This document shows positions 1 to 5,660 of a stretch of 44,678 bases of DNA, piece by piece. Made by a program: the position numbers and the translations under genes. The first letter of the stretch is position 1. The number at the start of each line of letters is the position of its first letter. The stretch spans positions 1 to 44,678 of the forward strand of contig SUXC01000019.1 in NCBI GenBank assembly GCA_015061165.1, in the 5' to 3' direction. This stretch comes from Bacteroidales bacterium (lineage in GTDB: Bacteria; Bacteroidota; Bacteroidia; Bacteroidales; Paludibacteraceae). The notes under the pieces are model-generated. The model worked only from the letters and a program-made list of their open reading frames with translations, searched no databases and was not told the DNA's origin.

Positions 1-127
1 GCAGCTTAAGGAATATATTGCTTACTATAATAAAGATCGCATCAAGTTACGATTAGGTATGAGTCCGATGCAATATCGATCTAAATATCAATTTTAATAA
101 TCCGTCCAACTTTTTGGGGTCACATCA
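1..127 (+). mobile_element. Right end of an IS3-family insertion sequence (truncated by window)
   Basis: The first 97 bases encode the end of an IS3-type transposase. They are followed by a short stretch ending in an inverted-repeat-like tail at about 104-127 (GTCCAACTTTTTGGGGTCAC, then ATCA), which is typical of IS3/IS150-group right ends. The left end is outside the window, so the exact boundary and any target duplication cannot be seen. Confidence 0.6.
2..97 (+). CDS. IS3-family transposase (OrfB), C-terminal fragment
   Basis: The open frame from base 2 reads QLKEYIAYYNKDRIK, then LGMSPMQYRSKYQF and a stop at 95-97. The YI-YYN-RI-L-G-SP-QYR pattern is the C-terminal signature of the integrase-core (rve) transposases of IS3/IS150 elements, just after the catalytic DDE region. 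The DDE residues themselves lie outside the window, so activity cannot be judged. It marks the left edge of the accessory region that contains the DGR-like genes. Confidence 0.7.
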   Translation, partial: QLKEYIAYYNKDRIKLRLGMSPMQYRSKYQF

Positions 128-203
128 AATGTCGGTGCCCTCGAAGTTACAACAAAAAATGTGCAAGTAATGCGAGGATTTTTTTATTTCAATACTATTT
201 TCT

Positions 204-246
204 AACTGATAACTTACAACTGATAACTGATAACTGATAACTGATA
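204..246. repeat. Short tandem repeat, AACTGAT-type
   Basis: About five copies of a 7-8 base word (AACTGAT / TAACTGAT), one interrupted (AACTTACA), lie in the spacer between the IS3 end and the next gene. Such word-like intergenic repeats recur through this window. No function is visible. Confidence 0.7.
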
Positions 247-283
247 CCTCCCAGTTATATCCCTCTTACCTGCCATCTGTCTG

Positions 284-327
284 CATAGGAACTTCATAGG
301 AACCTCATAGGAACTTCATAGGAACTT
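284..327. repeat. Four tandem copies of an 11-bp unit (CATAGGAACTT)
   Basis: Four head-to-tail copies of CATAGGAACTT run through this interval, one of them with a single T-to-C change. They sit 55 bp downstream of the minus-strand gene ending at 382. The copy number may vary between strains. Confidence 0.85.
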
Positions 328-381
328 CGCCATATCTTTACCGTAAGATCACCGAGAGAATCAGGGTACTTCGCCCGATAG

Positions 382-741
382 TTATTTCTGTTTACTCAAT
401 TCGTGTCGGATATAATCCCACAATCTTTCGGGTACTGCTGGTTTGCCATTTGCTTGTGGCATGCGTTGATGTTTGCTGGCTTCTCGTTTGGCAGCAAGAT
501 GTTTGGCTGTCCATTCTGCTTTTAGTGCTGGATCACGCATGATAGCCGATGCCTCTTTGCATAAGGATGAAAACGCCTTCACAGCAGGGCGTTCTGCCAT
601 TTCTTCTTTCTGTTTTTTGGTGTATTGTGGTTTCCTGCAATACGCAGCGTACCCTGTCCGACCTGGGATTGGGCGCAACCAATGTTCGGCATCAATACTG
701 CCACCAATACTTTCTAAAAACGATGCTACATGTACAATCAT
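382..741 (-). CDS. Small hypothetical protein, member of a three-copy family in this window (119 aa)
   Basis: I do not recognise a named family. The 119-residue protein has no signal peptide or membrane segment and is rich in Lys, Arg and Ala. It resembles the proteins at 23706-24050 and 24156-24548. All three share an N-terminal SIGG/SITG/AVAG-like motif, a Gly-rich strand (GRTGYAAY here), a charged helical middle ending in a DPALKAEW-like segment, and a C-terminal LWDYIRHEL-type helix. A TACCTTTG promoter lies about 160 bases upstream on this strand, giving a long leader with two strong hairpins. The gene lies alone between IS3 debris and the DGR-like genes, which suggests accessory DNA. 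A DNA- or RNA-binding role is possible but unproven. Confidence 0.65.
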   Translation of the reverse strand: MIVHVASFLESIGGSIDAEHWLRPIPGRTGYAAYCRKPQYTKKQKEEMAERPAVKAFSSLCKEASAIMRDPALKAEWTAKHLAAKREASKHQRMPQANGKPAVPERLWDYIRHELSKQK

Positions 742-800
742 AGTTTGTTGATTATTAGGTTATTATTAAACTTATCTGATTTATTATTGGCTGTCATGTG

Positions 801-873
801 CACGGCGATGGTTCGCCGTGTATTATTTTTTCTTTACCTTTAGATGTTATGTGCTCGCGGATTTCCCCGCGAG
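801..873. other. Two hairpins in the leader of the 382-741 gene
   Basis: CACGGCGA and TCGCCGTG (801-808/813-820) form an 8-bp stem with a 4-base loop. CTCGCGG and CCGCGAG (854-860/867-873) form a 7-bp stem. On the minus strand both lie in the predicted 5' leader of the gene at 382-741. On the plus strand the first is followed by a T-rich run, so a terminator role in that direction is also possible. Confidence 0.55.
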
Positions 874-903
874 AAAAATATTTTCTTCAACCGAATACTT
901 TTG

Positions 904-911
904 CAAAGGTA
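904..911 (-). promoter_or_regulatory. Bacteroidetes -7 promoter element (TACCTTTG)
   Basis: The minus strand reads TACCTTTG, matching the TAnnTTTG consensus of the Bacteroidetes primary sigma factor. The first gene downstream is the small protein at 382-741. Confidence 0.6.
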
Positions 912-952
912 CAAAATATTTCTCATATTTCCAAATTTTCCAGCACTTTTTT

Positions 953-1048
953 ATTGCCACCTTGCCAGCTTGCCACCTGTTCTCTATAACTCACGTACGC
1001 GCGGGCGTGAATTTATATATTTAGCTGTCATGCTGGCAAGGTGGCAAT
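953..1048. repeat. 17-bp perfect inverted repeat around a 62-bp spacer
   Basis: ATTGCCACCTTGCCAGC (953-969) is repeated as its exact reverse complement at 1032-1048. Inside lies a further short palindrome (TCACG...CGTGA) and another copy of the TTGCCACC word. The 96-bp unit could be a miniature transposon or a cruciform-forming site. No coding sequence is visible within 742-1460 apart from these structures and the RNA at 1196-1398. Confidence 0.65.
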
Positions 1049-1134
1049 TCTTTGTTTATTATTCCCGAATCATATTTGGCTATCCTCGCCTCTAAACTCT
1101 AAACTGTAGCGGCTTTGCCGCGTCCTCTAAACTG

Positions 1135-1159
1135 AAAAATGCACGCAAGGTGCATTTTT
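1135..1159. terminator. Bidirectional hairpin terminator
   Basis: AAAAATGCAC / GTGCATTTTT form a 10-bp stem with a GCAAG loop. The A/T flanks would give a U-tract on either strand. It sits immediately before the promoter at 1161-1191 and insulates the downstream unit. Confidence 0.65.
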
Positions 1160-1160
1160 C

Positions 1161-1191
1161 TTGCATATTTCAAAAAATAGTTGTACCTTTG
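1161..1191 (+). promoter_or_regulatory. Promoter of the structured RNA upstream of the first lectin-fold gene
   Basis: TTGCATAT at 1161-1168 and TACCTTTG at 1184-1191 are spaced about 20 bp apart, as expected for a Bacteroidetes -33/-7 promoter. The same TTGCATAT-type box plus TACCTTTG occurs at several other promoters here (near 9424, 38218 and 38403). Transcription would begin at about 1196-1199. Confidence 0.75.
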
Positions 1192-1195
1192 CACC

Positions 1196-1398
1196 GCAAA
1201 TCCGAGCAATCGGTTTTGCAGACATATTTTATAAAAGCGTTTGCTTTATTTGAGGATTCTTTCAATCATCCACATTTTGAAACTTCATTCCGAGAATAAT
1301 GCGAAACGCTCACGCATAAGCGTGGGCTTTCTGCATATATTGGATGAAGTGGGAGTGGATGCCCGAAAGAACCAATAGCAGTTGGCTCACGCTTTTTT
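1196..1398 (+). ncRNA. Structured leader RNA or sRNA with competing stems and terminal U-tract
   Basis: About 200 bases run from the predicted start site to a T6 run and contain no sizeable reading frame. The 5' end folds into a hairpin with a GCAA tetraloop (1196-1219). Further on, GCTCACGC (1308-1315) pairs perfectly, with one G-U, with GCGTGGGC (1320-1327) over an ATAA loop. That same GCGTGGGC can instead pair with GGCTCACGC (1384-1392) directly before T6 (1393-1398), extended by CTGC/GCAG. Two mutually exclusive stems with the second acting as a terminator is the layout of an attenuator or riboswitch. The secreted lectin-fold gene starts 62 bases later. It could also be a free-standing small RNA. 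I cannot match it to a named RNA family. Confidence 0.5.
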
Positions 1399-1460
1399 GT
1401 GTACCTATGTCTCAATATAAATAGAAAACAAAATATTAACCAATTAAAAACAAAAAAGCA

Positions 1461-2294
1461 ATGAAAAAGTTATTTAGTTTAGTCATTTGCGTAATGACGT
1501 TGTTATTTGTTGTTTGCGAGCCCAGTACTGCTAAAGCTTTCTCCGTATCTGACAGCAAACAAGTGACCTTCTCAAAGGGTAATTTGCAATATACCCGATC
1601 CACTCATACATGGTCTTTTGCGAGTGCTCAGTGGGAAATGATTGGTCCTGACAATCTGAAAGGTGGTAGTGTGTCTTATGACCCAGAATATGGCTATAGT
1701 AAAGAAGGTACTTTGGCAGATAAGGTTGATTTATTTGGTTGGAGTACGAGTTCTACTAAATTTGGTGTAAGTACATCTACTGATAAGGATGATTATTATG
1801 GTTCATTTGTGGATTGGGGTACGAATAAGATTGGTAGTGATGCTCCAAATACATGGCGTACGTTGACTTATAATGAGTGGAAATATTTGCTATATACTCG
1901 TCCGAATGCAAGTTCTCTCAGGGGTGTAGCTCAAGTGAATGGTGTAAATGGTTTGATTTTGTTGCCAGATAATTGGACATGTCCATCAGGTATTACTTTC
2001 AAGTCTGGTATCCATAGTCGTCATGGTGTTGATTATTACGCAGCGTATCAAACGTTCACTGCAGATCAATGGTCAAAGCTTGAGGCAGCAGGTGCGGTCT
2101 TCCTCCCCGCTGCTGGCTACCGCCACGGCCCGAAAGTGTACCACGTGCAGCTCTACGGCCGCTATTGGTCTGCCACTGAGTCTGAGTTCGTTAGCGGCGG
2201 CGCGGACTACTTCTCCTTCCGCTCGAACGAAGCGAGCCTGTTCTTCTACAATCGCAGCGAAGGGCTATCCGTGCGTCTTGTTAAGGATCTATAA
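1461..2294 (+). CDS. Secreted FISUMP / C-type-lectin-fold protein with hypervariable C-terminus (DGR-type variable protein 1)
   Basis: This is a 277-residue exported protein. A signal peptide covers residues 1-26 (hydrophobic core, cleavage after AKA). The Cys near residue 19 lacks a good lipobox. The N-terminal part (FSVSDSKQVTFSKGNLQY) and the C-terminal GRYWSAT...SVRLVKDL match the Fibrobacter succinogenes major paralogous (FISUMP) domain, a C-type-lectin fold used by DGR variable proteins. It is nearly identical to the protein at 2882-3709 except in a patch at residues 220-269 and a six-codon island at 108-113. From about base 2094 codon use switches from AT-rich with T endings to GC-rich with C endings, exactly where the variable patch begins. 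The structured RNA at 1196-1398 lies just upstream. The likely role is a surface or secreted ligand-binding protein; the ligand is unknown. Confidence 0.85.
   Translation: MKKLFSLVICVMTLLFVVCEPSTAKAFSVSDSKQVTFSKGNLQYTRSTHTWSFASAQWEMIGPDNLKGGSVSYDPEYGYSKEGTLADKVDLFGWSTSSTKFGVSTSTDKDDYYGSFVDWGTNKIGSDAPNTWRTLTYNEWKYLLYTRPNASSLRGVAQVNGVNGLILLPDNWTCPSGITFKSGIHSRHGVDYYAAYQTFTADQWSKLEAAGAVFLPAAGYRHGPKVYHVQLYGRYWSATESEFVSGGADYFSFRSNEASLFFYNRSEGLSVRLVKDL
2118..2267 (+). other. Variable region 1 (DGR-like)
   Basis: Compared with the partner at 3539-3682, 23 codons differ and all 23 differences change the amino acid. In 16 of them the third base is kept, most often C, as expected if the source carried AAC-type codons mutated at adenines. 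Two extra GGC codons are present here. Flanks are identical: GCTGCTGGC on the left, TCCGTGCGTCTTGTTAAGG on the right, the latter in the position of an IMH. Confidence 0.7.
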
Positions 2295-2300
2295 AATATC

Positions 2301-2338
2301 CTTGCTTTTGTTCTCGGCTTTGCCGTGACAAAAGCAAG
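2301..2338. other. Hairpin 3' of variable region 1
   Basis: CTTGCTTTTGT / ACAAAAGCAAG form an 11-bp stem enclosing CGGC-TTT-GCCG. It starts six bases after the stop codon of the variable protein. DGR target genes commonly carry a hairpin or cruciform just 3' of the IMH that promotes retrohoming. It may equally serve as a terminator. A nearly identical copy follows the second variable protein. Confidence 0.6.
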
Positions 2339-2428
2339 TGGATTAGCAACTGAAATTTCCTATGTCCTCTTCGATAGGGGACAAAGGAAACTCGCATAAA
2401 GTTGAACTATAAAATTGCTATATAGATT

Positions 2429-2467
2429 CTCCCCCTATTAGGGGGAGTCCCCGAAGGGGGTAGGGGT
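2429..2467. repeat. G/C-run hairpin repeat upstream of avd
   Basis: CTCCCCC / GGGGGAG (2429-2435/2441-2447) followed by CCCC-GAA-GGGG and further G-runs. It directly precedes the GTG start of the avd-like gene and could affect its translation. Such C-run/G-run hairpins are common intergenic debris in Bacteroidetes, as far as I recall. Confidence 0.6.
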
Positions 2468-2848
2468 GTGTTAGGGGAGGAGTTAGAGAAAGAGAACTCT
2501 CGCGTAAAGGACATCGGTTTGCCTGTATTTCGCTTGGCATACGACCTGCTACTCAGATTGTTTCACGATTGTGCGAAGATGAGCAGGGATTATCGTTACA
2601 CGCTGGGCGAGGATATAAAAAAGCGGTTATTGCGTATGGAGGTATGTATTTATCATGCGAATGACCAGAAAGAAGCGGAGCGGAAGACTGCGTATATCAT
2701 TGAGGCGTTGGACAATTTGATAGAGGTAAAGATTTGCGTGCGGGTATTGCATGATAGCAAGCAATTATCCCTCAAGCAGTTTGCCTATCTCTGTGAAAAG
2801 ATGGTGGAGGTAGAGGATCAATTGAAGAAATGGAAAACATATTATTAA
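2468..2848 (+). CDS. avd: Avd-like four-helix-bundle protein (DGR accessory variability determinant)
   Basis: This 126-residue all-helical, charged protein belongs to the bAvd / 23S-rRNA-intervening-sequence four-helix-bundle family. Recognisable segments are LPVFRLAYDLLLRLFHD (about 19-35), YRYTLGEDIKK (43-53), a basic second helix, IEALDNLIEVKICVRVLHD (78-96) and LSLKQFAYLCEKMVEVEDQL. YTLGE near the middle and the final KKW are hallmarks as I know the family. Avd is a pentameric basic protein that works with the DGR reverse transcriptase in mutagenic retrohoming. The start appears to be GTG at 2468; no in-frame ATG is available upstream. It lies between the two variable proteins, 33 bases before the second. 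A stand-alone IVS-type four-helix protein is the alternative, but the neighbours favour Avd. Confidence 0.75.
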   Translation: MLGEELEKENSRVKDIGLPVFRLAYDLLLRLFHDCAKMSRDYRYTLGEDIKKRLLRMEVCIYHANDQKEAERKTAYIIEALDNLIEVKICVRVLHDSKQLSLKQFAYLCEKMVEVEDQLKKWKTYY

Positions 2849-2881
2849 AAAGACAATATAAATCAGTAAATATCAATTATT

Positions 2882-3709
2882 ATGAAAAAGTTCGTTAGTT
2901 TAGTCATTTGCGTAATGACGTTGTTATTTGTTGTTTGCGAGCCCAGTACTGCTAAAGCTTTCTCCGTATCTGACAGCAAACAAGTGACCTTCTCAAAGGG
3001 TAATTTGCAATATACCCGAACCACTCATACATGGTCTTTTGCGAGTGCTCAGTGGGAAATGATTGGTACTGACAATGTGACAGGTGGTAGTATGTCTTAT
3101 GACCAAGAATATGGCTATAAGAAAATAGGTATTTTGGCAGATAAGGTTGATTTATTTGGTTGGAGTACGAGTTCTACTAAATTTGGTGTAAGTACTTCTA
3201 CGGCTTACTATGTTTACTCAGGTTCTTTCGTAGATTGGGGTACGAATAAGATTGGTAGTGATGCTCCAAATACATGGCGTACGTTGACTTATAATGAGTG
3301 GAAATATTTGCTAAATACTCGTCCGAATGCAAGTTCTCTCAGGGGTGTAGCTCAAGTGAATGGTGTAAATGGTTTGATTTTGTTGCCAGATAATTGGACA
3401 TGTCCATCAGGTATTACTTTCAAGTCAGGTTTCCATAGTAGTTATGGTGTTGATTATTACGCAGCGTATCAAACGTTCACTGTAGATCAATGGTCAAAGC
3501 TTGAGGCAGCAGGTGCGGTCTTCCTCCCCGCTGCTGGCGACCGCTTCAGCGACCTTGTGTACCACGTGCAGATCTACGGCCGCTATTGGTCTGCCACTGA
3601 GGGCGATAGCGACAGCGCGTACTGCCTCTACTTCTACTCGAACAAAGCGTCCACGAACTTCAACGGTCGCAGCTACGGGCATTCCGTGCGTCTTGTTAAG
3701 GATCTATAA
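2882..3709 (+). CDS. Secreted FISUMP / C-type-lectin-fold protein with hypervariable C-terminus (DGR-type variable protein 2)
   Basis: This 275-residue protein is a close duplicate of the protein at 1461-2294, with the same signal peptide, same FISUMP fold and same invariant tail (SVRLVKDL). It diverges in residues 220-267 (variable region), in residues 108-113, and at scattered positions around residues 62-85. The variable patch is two codons shorter than in copy 1. It begins 33 bases after the avd-like gene, so the two are probably co-transcribed. An AATATAAAT word precedes both copies, consistent with a duplicated leader. The likely role is a diversified surface or secreted binding protein. 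Confidence 0.85.
   Translation: MKKFVSLVICVMTLLFVVCEPSTAKAFSVSDSKQVTFSKGNLQYTRTTHTWSFASAQWEMIGTDNVTGGSMSYDQEYGYKKIGILADKVDLFGWSTSSTKFGVSTSTAYYVYSGSFVDWGTNKIGSDAPNTWRTLTYNEWKYLLNTRPNASSLRGVAQVNGVNGLILLPDNWTCPSGITFKSGFHSSYGVDYYAAYQTFTVDQWSKLEAAGAVFLPAAGDRFSDLVYHVQIYGRYWSATEGDSDSAYCLYFYSNKASTNFNGRSYGHSVRLVKDL
3539..3682 (+). other. Variable region 2 (DGR-like)
   Basis: This is the counterpart of 2118-2267. Substitutions fall at the solvent-facing positions around the constant GRYWSATE and SVRLVKDL blocks. Invariant codons such as GTG, GCG and TGG carry no adenine, which fits adenine-specific mutagenesis. No template repeat matching this patch was found elsewhere in the window. Confidence 0.7.
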
Positions 3710-3710
3710 A

Positions 3711-3793
3711 ATTTTGCAAAACGCATTTGCGTTCAGCAAAATTTAAGGACATAAAATATCCTTGCTTTTGTTCTCGGCTTTGCCGTGACAAAA
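3711..3793. repeat. Extra hairpin plus second copy of the 43-bp post-VR hairpin sequence
   Basis: Bases 3751-3793 repeat 2291-2333 exactly (43 bp, including CGGC-TTT-GCCG). Between the stop codon and that copy an additional hairpin is present: ATTTTGC / GCAAAAT (3711-3717/3736-3742) with inner AACGCA/TGCGTT. So the spacing between VR and hairpin differs between the two variable proteins. The outer stem of this copy is degraded (TCAAA instead of GCAAG). Confidence 0.7.
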
Positions 3794-3880
3794 TCAAATT
3801 GAGTAGCAACGGAAATTCGTATAAAGAGGTCTCTACGCTGCGGATAAATGAATTGAGGTAGGAAATCAGTCTAATGTGAA

Positions 3881-3919
3881 CAAAAAAAAAGATTGGTTAA
3901 CGTTTTTGTTAACCAATCT
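3881..3919 (-). terminator. Rho-independent terminator (minus strand)
   Basis: AGATTGGTTAAC / GTTAACCAATCT form a perfect 12-bp stem with a 6-base loop (3890-3919). On the minus strand it is followed by nine U residues (A-run at 3882-3890). Together with the tRNA 3' fragment next to it, it looks like the terminator of a lost tRNA gene. Confidence 0.75.
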
Positions 3920-3920
3920 C

Positions 3921-3939
3921 TTGTGGGCGTTGACGGATT
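3921..3939 (-). repeat. Duplicate of the tRNA-Val 3' end (19 bp)
   Basis: These 19 bases are identical to 4104-4122, which cover the 3' acceptor strand and part of the T arm of tRNA-Val. Beyond them similarity stops. It lies directly next to a minus-strand terminator, the same arrangement as at the intact gene. It may be the remnant of a second tRNA copy or an attachment-site scar of an integrative element. The remaining stretch 3940-4072 holds a short GC-rich hairpin-like sequence but no gene. Confidence 0.7.
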
Positions 3940-4072
3940 GGTCTCGCTTCGCTCCCAATACCTATACCCTTCGGGGGATTAAAGCACAAACATACTGAAA
4001 GGCTTGCAGCCTATCCTTTTTGTCGCTTACAATATCCAAATTAGTAAACTATTGTTGTTATAAGCAACAAAA

Positions 4073-4095
4073 AAAGGACATCAATGATGTCCTTT
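4073..4095 (-). terminator. Rho-independent terminator of tRNA-Val
   Basis: AAAGGACATC / GATGTCCTTT form a 10-bp stem with an AAT loop. On the minus strand a U-tract follows. It lies 12 bases beyond the tRNA 3' end. Confidence 0.75.
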
Positions 4096-4106
4096 CAGTT
4101 TGTTTG

Positions 4107-4181
4107 TGGGCGTTGACGGATTCGAACCGCCGACCCTCTGCTTGTAAGGCAGATGCTCTAAACCAGCTGAGCTAAACGCCC
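4107..4181 (-). tRNA. tRNA-Val (anticodon TAC)
   Basis: The minus strand folds as a cloverleaf. The acceptor stem is GGGCGTT/AACGCCC, the D arm includes AGCTCAGCTGG, and the anticodon loop is CTTACAA with anticodon TAC. The T loop is GGTTCGAATCC. The encoded end is ACA, so CCA is added after transcription. A promoter lies about 40 bases upstream and a terminator just downstream. Confidence 0.95.
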
Positions 4182-4220
4182 TCAATTTTATTTGAGTTAC
4201 TTCCTTTCCGAAAGCGAGTG

Positions 4221-4228
4221 CAAAGGTA
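4221..4228 (-). promoter_or_regulatory. Promoter of tRNA-Val (TACCTTTG on minus strand)
   Basis: TACCTTTG matches the -7 consensus and sits 40 bases upstream of the tRNA, after an A-rich spacer. The same promoter layout occurs at 9424-9431. Confidence 0.65.
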
Positions 4229-4281
4229 CTGCTTTTTTTTGACATGACCAAATATTTTGGCAAAAAAAAACAAAAAAAGTG

Positions 4282-4926
4282 TTATTTTCTCAATTTTTGC
4301 AGATTCCATTCCCAAAATCGAGTGTTTTTGGTCTTCTGAACAAGGAAATAGTACAATAATATCGTAGTGAAACTTGCAATCAAAATTCCTGCTAACACAT
4401 CCAATGCAAAGTGTTGTGAAAGATAAATTCGCGTATAAGCACCAAAAGTGGCTAAAAGGAAGCAAAGAAAAGATAGGATATACTTTCCTTTGCAGTTTTC
4501 AGTACAAAGAATAATACTTATGCTAAAAAACAGCACAAAGAAAGTCGTCGTATGTCCCGAAGGGAAGGATAGCCAAAGGTTCATCTTTACTCCGTCCACC
4601 AATGGGAGTGCCACATCAGGCATATTCTCCGCAAACCAAGTGAGTGGACGTGGGGCATTGATGAGGTGCTTGATAGGTTGCACGATGAGGGTGGAGAGTA
4701 GCAGGTTGCTTGCGAGGAAGGTTGCCCAACCAGCGCGGTAGAATAGTAATAAGAATACAATTAAGTAAGGTAACCAATCCACCAAATCGGAGAAGATAGG
4801 CACTATCGTATCAAGAAATGGCGTATGCGGTTGGCATAGCAAGAGGTGTAAATCGCCTTTAGGAAAAAACAACAAGAGTGTACCTAAAACGAGCGCCAAC
4901 ACAAGTGTTGGCACTAAAAAAGGCAA
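4282..4926 (-). CDS. PAP2-family membrane phosphatase
   Basis: This 214-residue integral membrane protein has about six hydrophobic segments and the three PAP2 motifs. These are K86...RP93-94 (KHLINAPRP), PSGH at 122-125, and R166-H172-D176 (TRIYLSQHFALD; the usual Ser before Arg is Thr). The His in PSGH and H172 are the expected catalytic pair. The family dephosphorylates phosphatidic acid, phosphatidylglycerol phosphate, undecaprenyl pyrophosphate or lipid A. It follows phosphatidylserine synthase by 27 bases as last gene of a four-gene envelope operon, which favours a lipid phosphate substrate, but the exact one cannot be read from sequence. Confidence 0.9.
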   Translation of the reverse strand: MPFLVPTLVLALVLGTLLLFFPKGDLHLLLCQPHTPFLDTIVPIFSDLVDWLPYLIVFLLLFYRAGWATFLASNLLLSTLIVQPIKHLINAPRPLTWFAENMPDVALPLVDGVKMNLWLSFPSGHTTTFFVLFFSISIILCTENCKGKYILSFLCFLLATFGAYTRIYLSQHFALDVLAGILIASFTTILLYYFLVQKTKNTRFWEWNLQKLRK

Positions 4927-4953
4927 TATGAATTTGTAATTTTTAATTTTGAA

Positions 4954-5652
4954 TTATTTGTGACGTAATGTACAAAAATTATATAGGATGTACCACAATA
5001 TACATATTGCTCCACCTAAGATTGCAATAGCGATTTGCTTGTTGGTGATGGCGATAGTGGCGCAGGGACCTAAAATAAAACAACATCCTATTGAAAAGAT
5101 GATGATGTGCATTTTTTCTTTCCCCGCGGATTTCAAACTGAAGAATGGGATCTCGCTAACGAGTAGGTAACAACTCAGTAAACTGCCAACCAACAATATC
5201 CATGGTACCCAAACAGGAAGGGGGATGGTATTGAGGTAGCAGACAAGCGATGCCCAGAAAATGGCGTTGGGTGGAGTCGCAAGACCAATGAAGGAGGTCG
5301 TTTGGCGTTCATCAATATTGAATTTTGCCAAGCGCAAAGCGGAGAATGCTGCCATGAGTAGGGCGATTAGCGACCACCAACCAATAATGGGCTTAAGATA
5401 GCACATGAGTGCCATAGATGGTGCGAGACCAAAAGTGATGTCATCGGCGAGCGAATCCAATTGTATGCCCAATGGAGAAGGCACTTTCAGCCAACGAGCA
5501 GAGGCTCCATCGAAGAAGTCGAAGATGGCTCCTGCAATAATCAAGGCAAATGTCAAGAGGAACTGCTCTTGGGTTGCCATATATACCGCCACCGACCCGC
5601 ACAAAAGATTTGCGCAGGTCAGTGAGTTCGGTATGATACGTTTAATTTGCAT
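4954..5652 (-). CDS. pssA: CDP-diacylglycerol--serine O-phosphatidyltransferase (phosphatidylserine synthase)
   Basis: This 232-residue protein of the CDP-alcohol phosphatidyltransferase family has about eight membrane segments. The signature D-x2-D-G-x2-A-R-x8-G-x3-D-x3-D is complete: D45, D48, G49, A52, R53, G62, D66, D70. It makes phosphatidylserine from CDP-diacylglycerol and serine, the precursor of phosphatidylethanolamine. The start MQIKRIIPNSLTCANLLCG is typical of PssA. It starts 8 bases after the upstream MFS gene stop, so it is co-transcribed. The phosphatidylserine decarboxylase is not in this window. Confidence 0.92.
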   Translation of the reverse strand: MQIKRIIPNSLTCANLLCGSVAVYMATQEQFLLTFALIIAGAIFDFFDGASARWLKVPSPLGIQLDSLADDITFGLAPSMALMCYLKPIIGWWSLIALLMAAFSALRLAKFNIDERQTTSFIGLATPPNAIFWASLVCYLNTIPLPVWVPWILLVGSLLSCYLLVSEIPFFSLKSAGKEKMHIIIFSIGCCFILGPCATIAITNKQIAIAILGGAICILWYILYNFCTLRHK

Positions 5653-5660
5653 TCTATAAA

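Noticed and set aside
798..1095. Several short plus-strand frames in the 742-1460 gap
   Set aside because: They run through hairpins and the inverted repeat, lack ribosome sites and resemble no protein.
1461..1530. Lipoprotein signal in the variable proteins (Cys near residue 19)
   Set aside because: The residues before Cys (FVV) do not fit a lipobox with Gly/Ala/Ser at -1; an AKA signal-peptidase I site follows a few residues later.
2558..2567. TTGTTTCACG resembles half of a parS site
   Set aside because: The second half (GTGAAACA) is missing and the match lies inside the avd-like coding region; no complete parS is seen near parAB either.
1..4100. DGR reverse transcriptase or template repeat within the accessory region
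   Set aside because: No frame encodes a YxDD-type reverse transcriptase and no adenine-rich near-copy of the variable regions was found on either strand.
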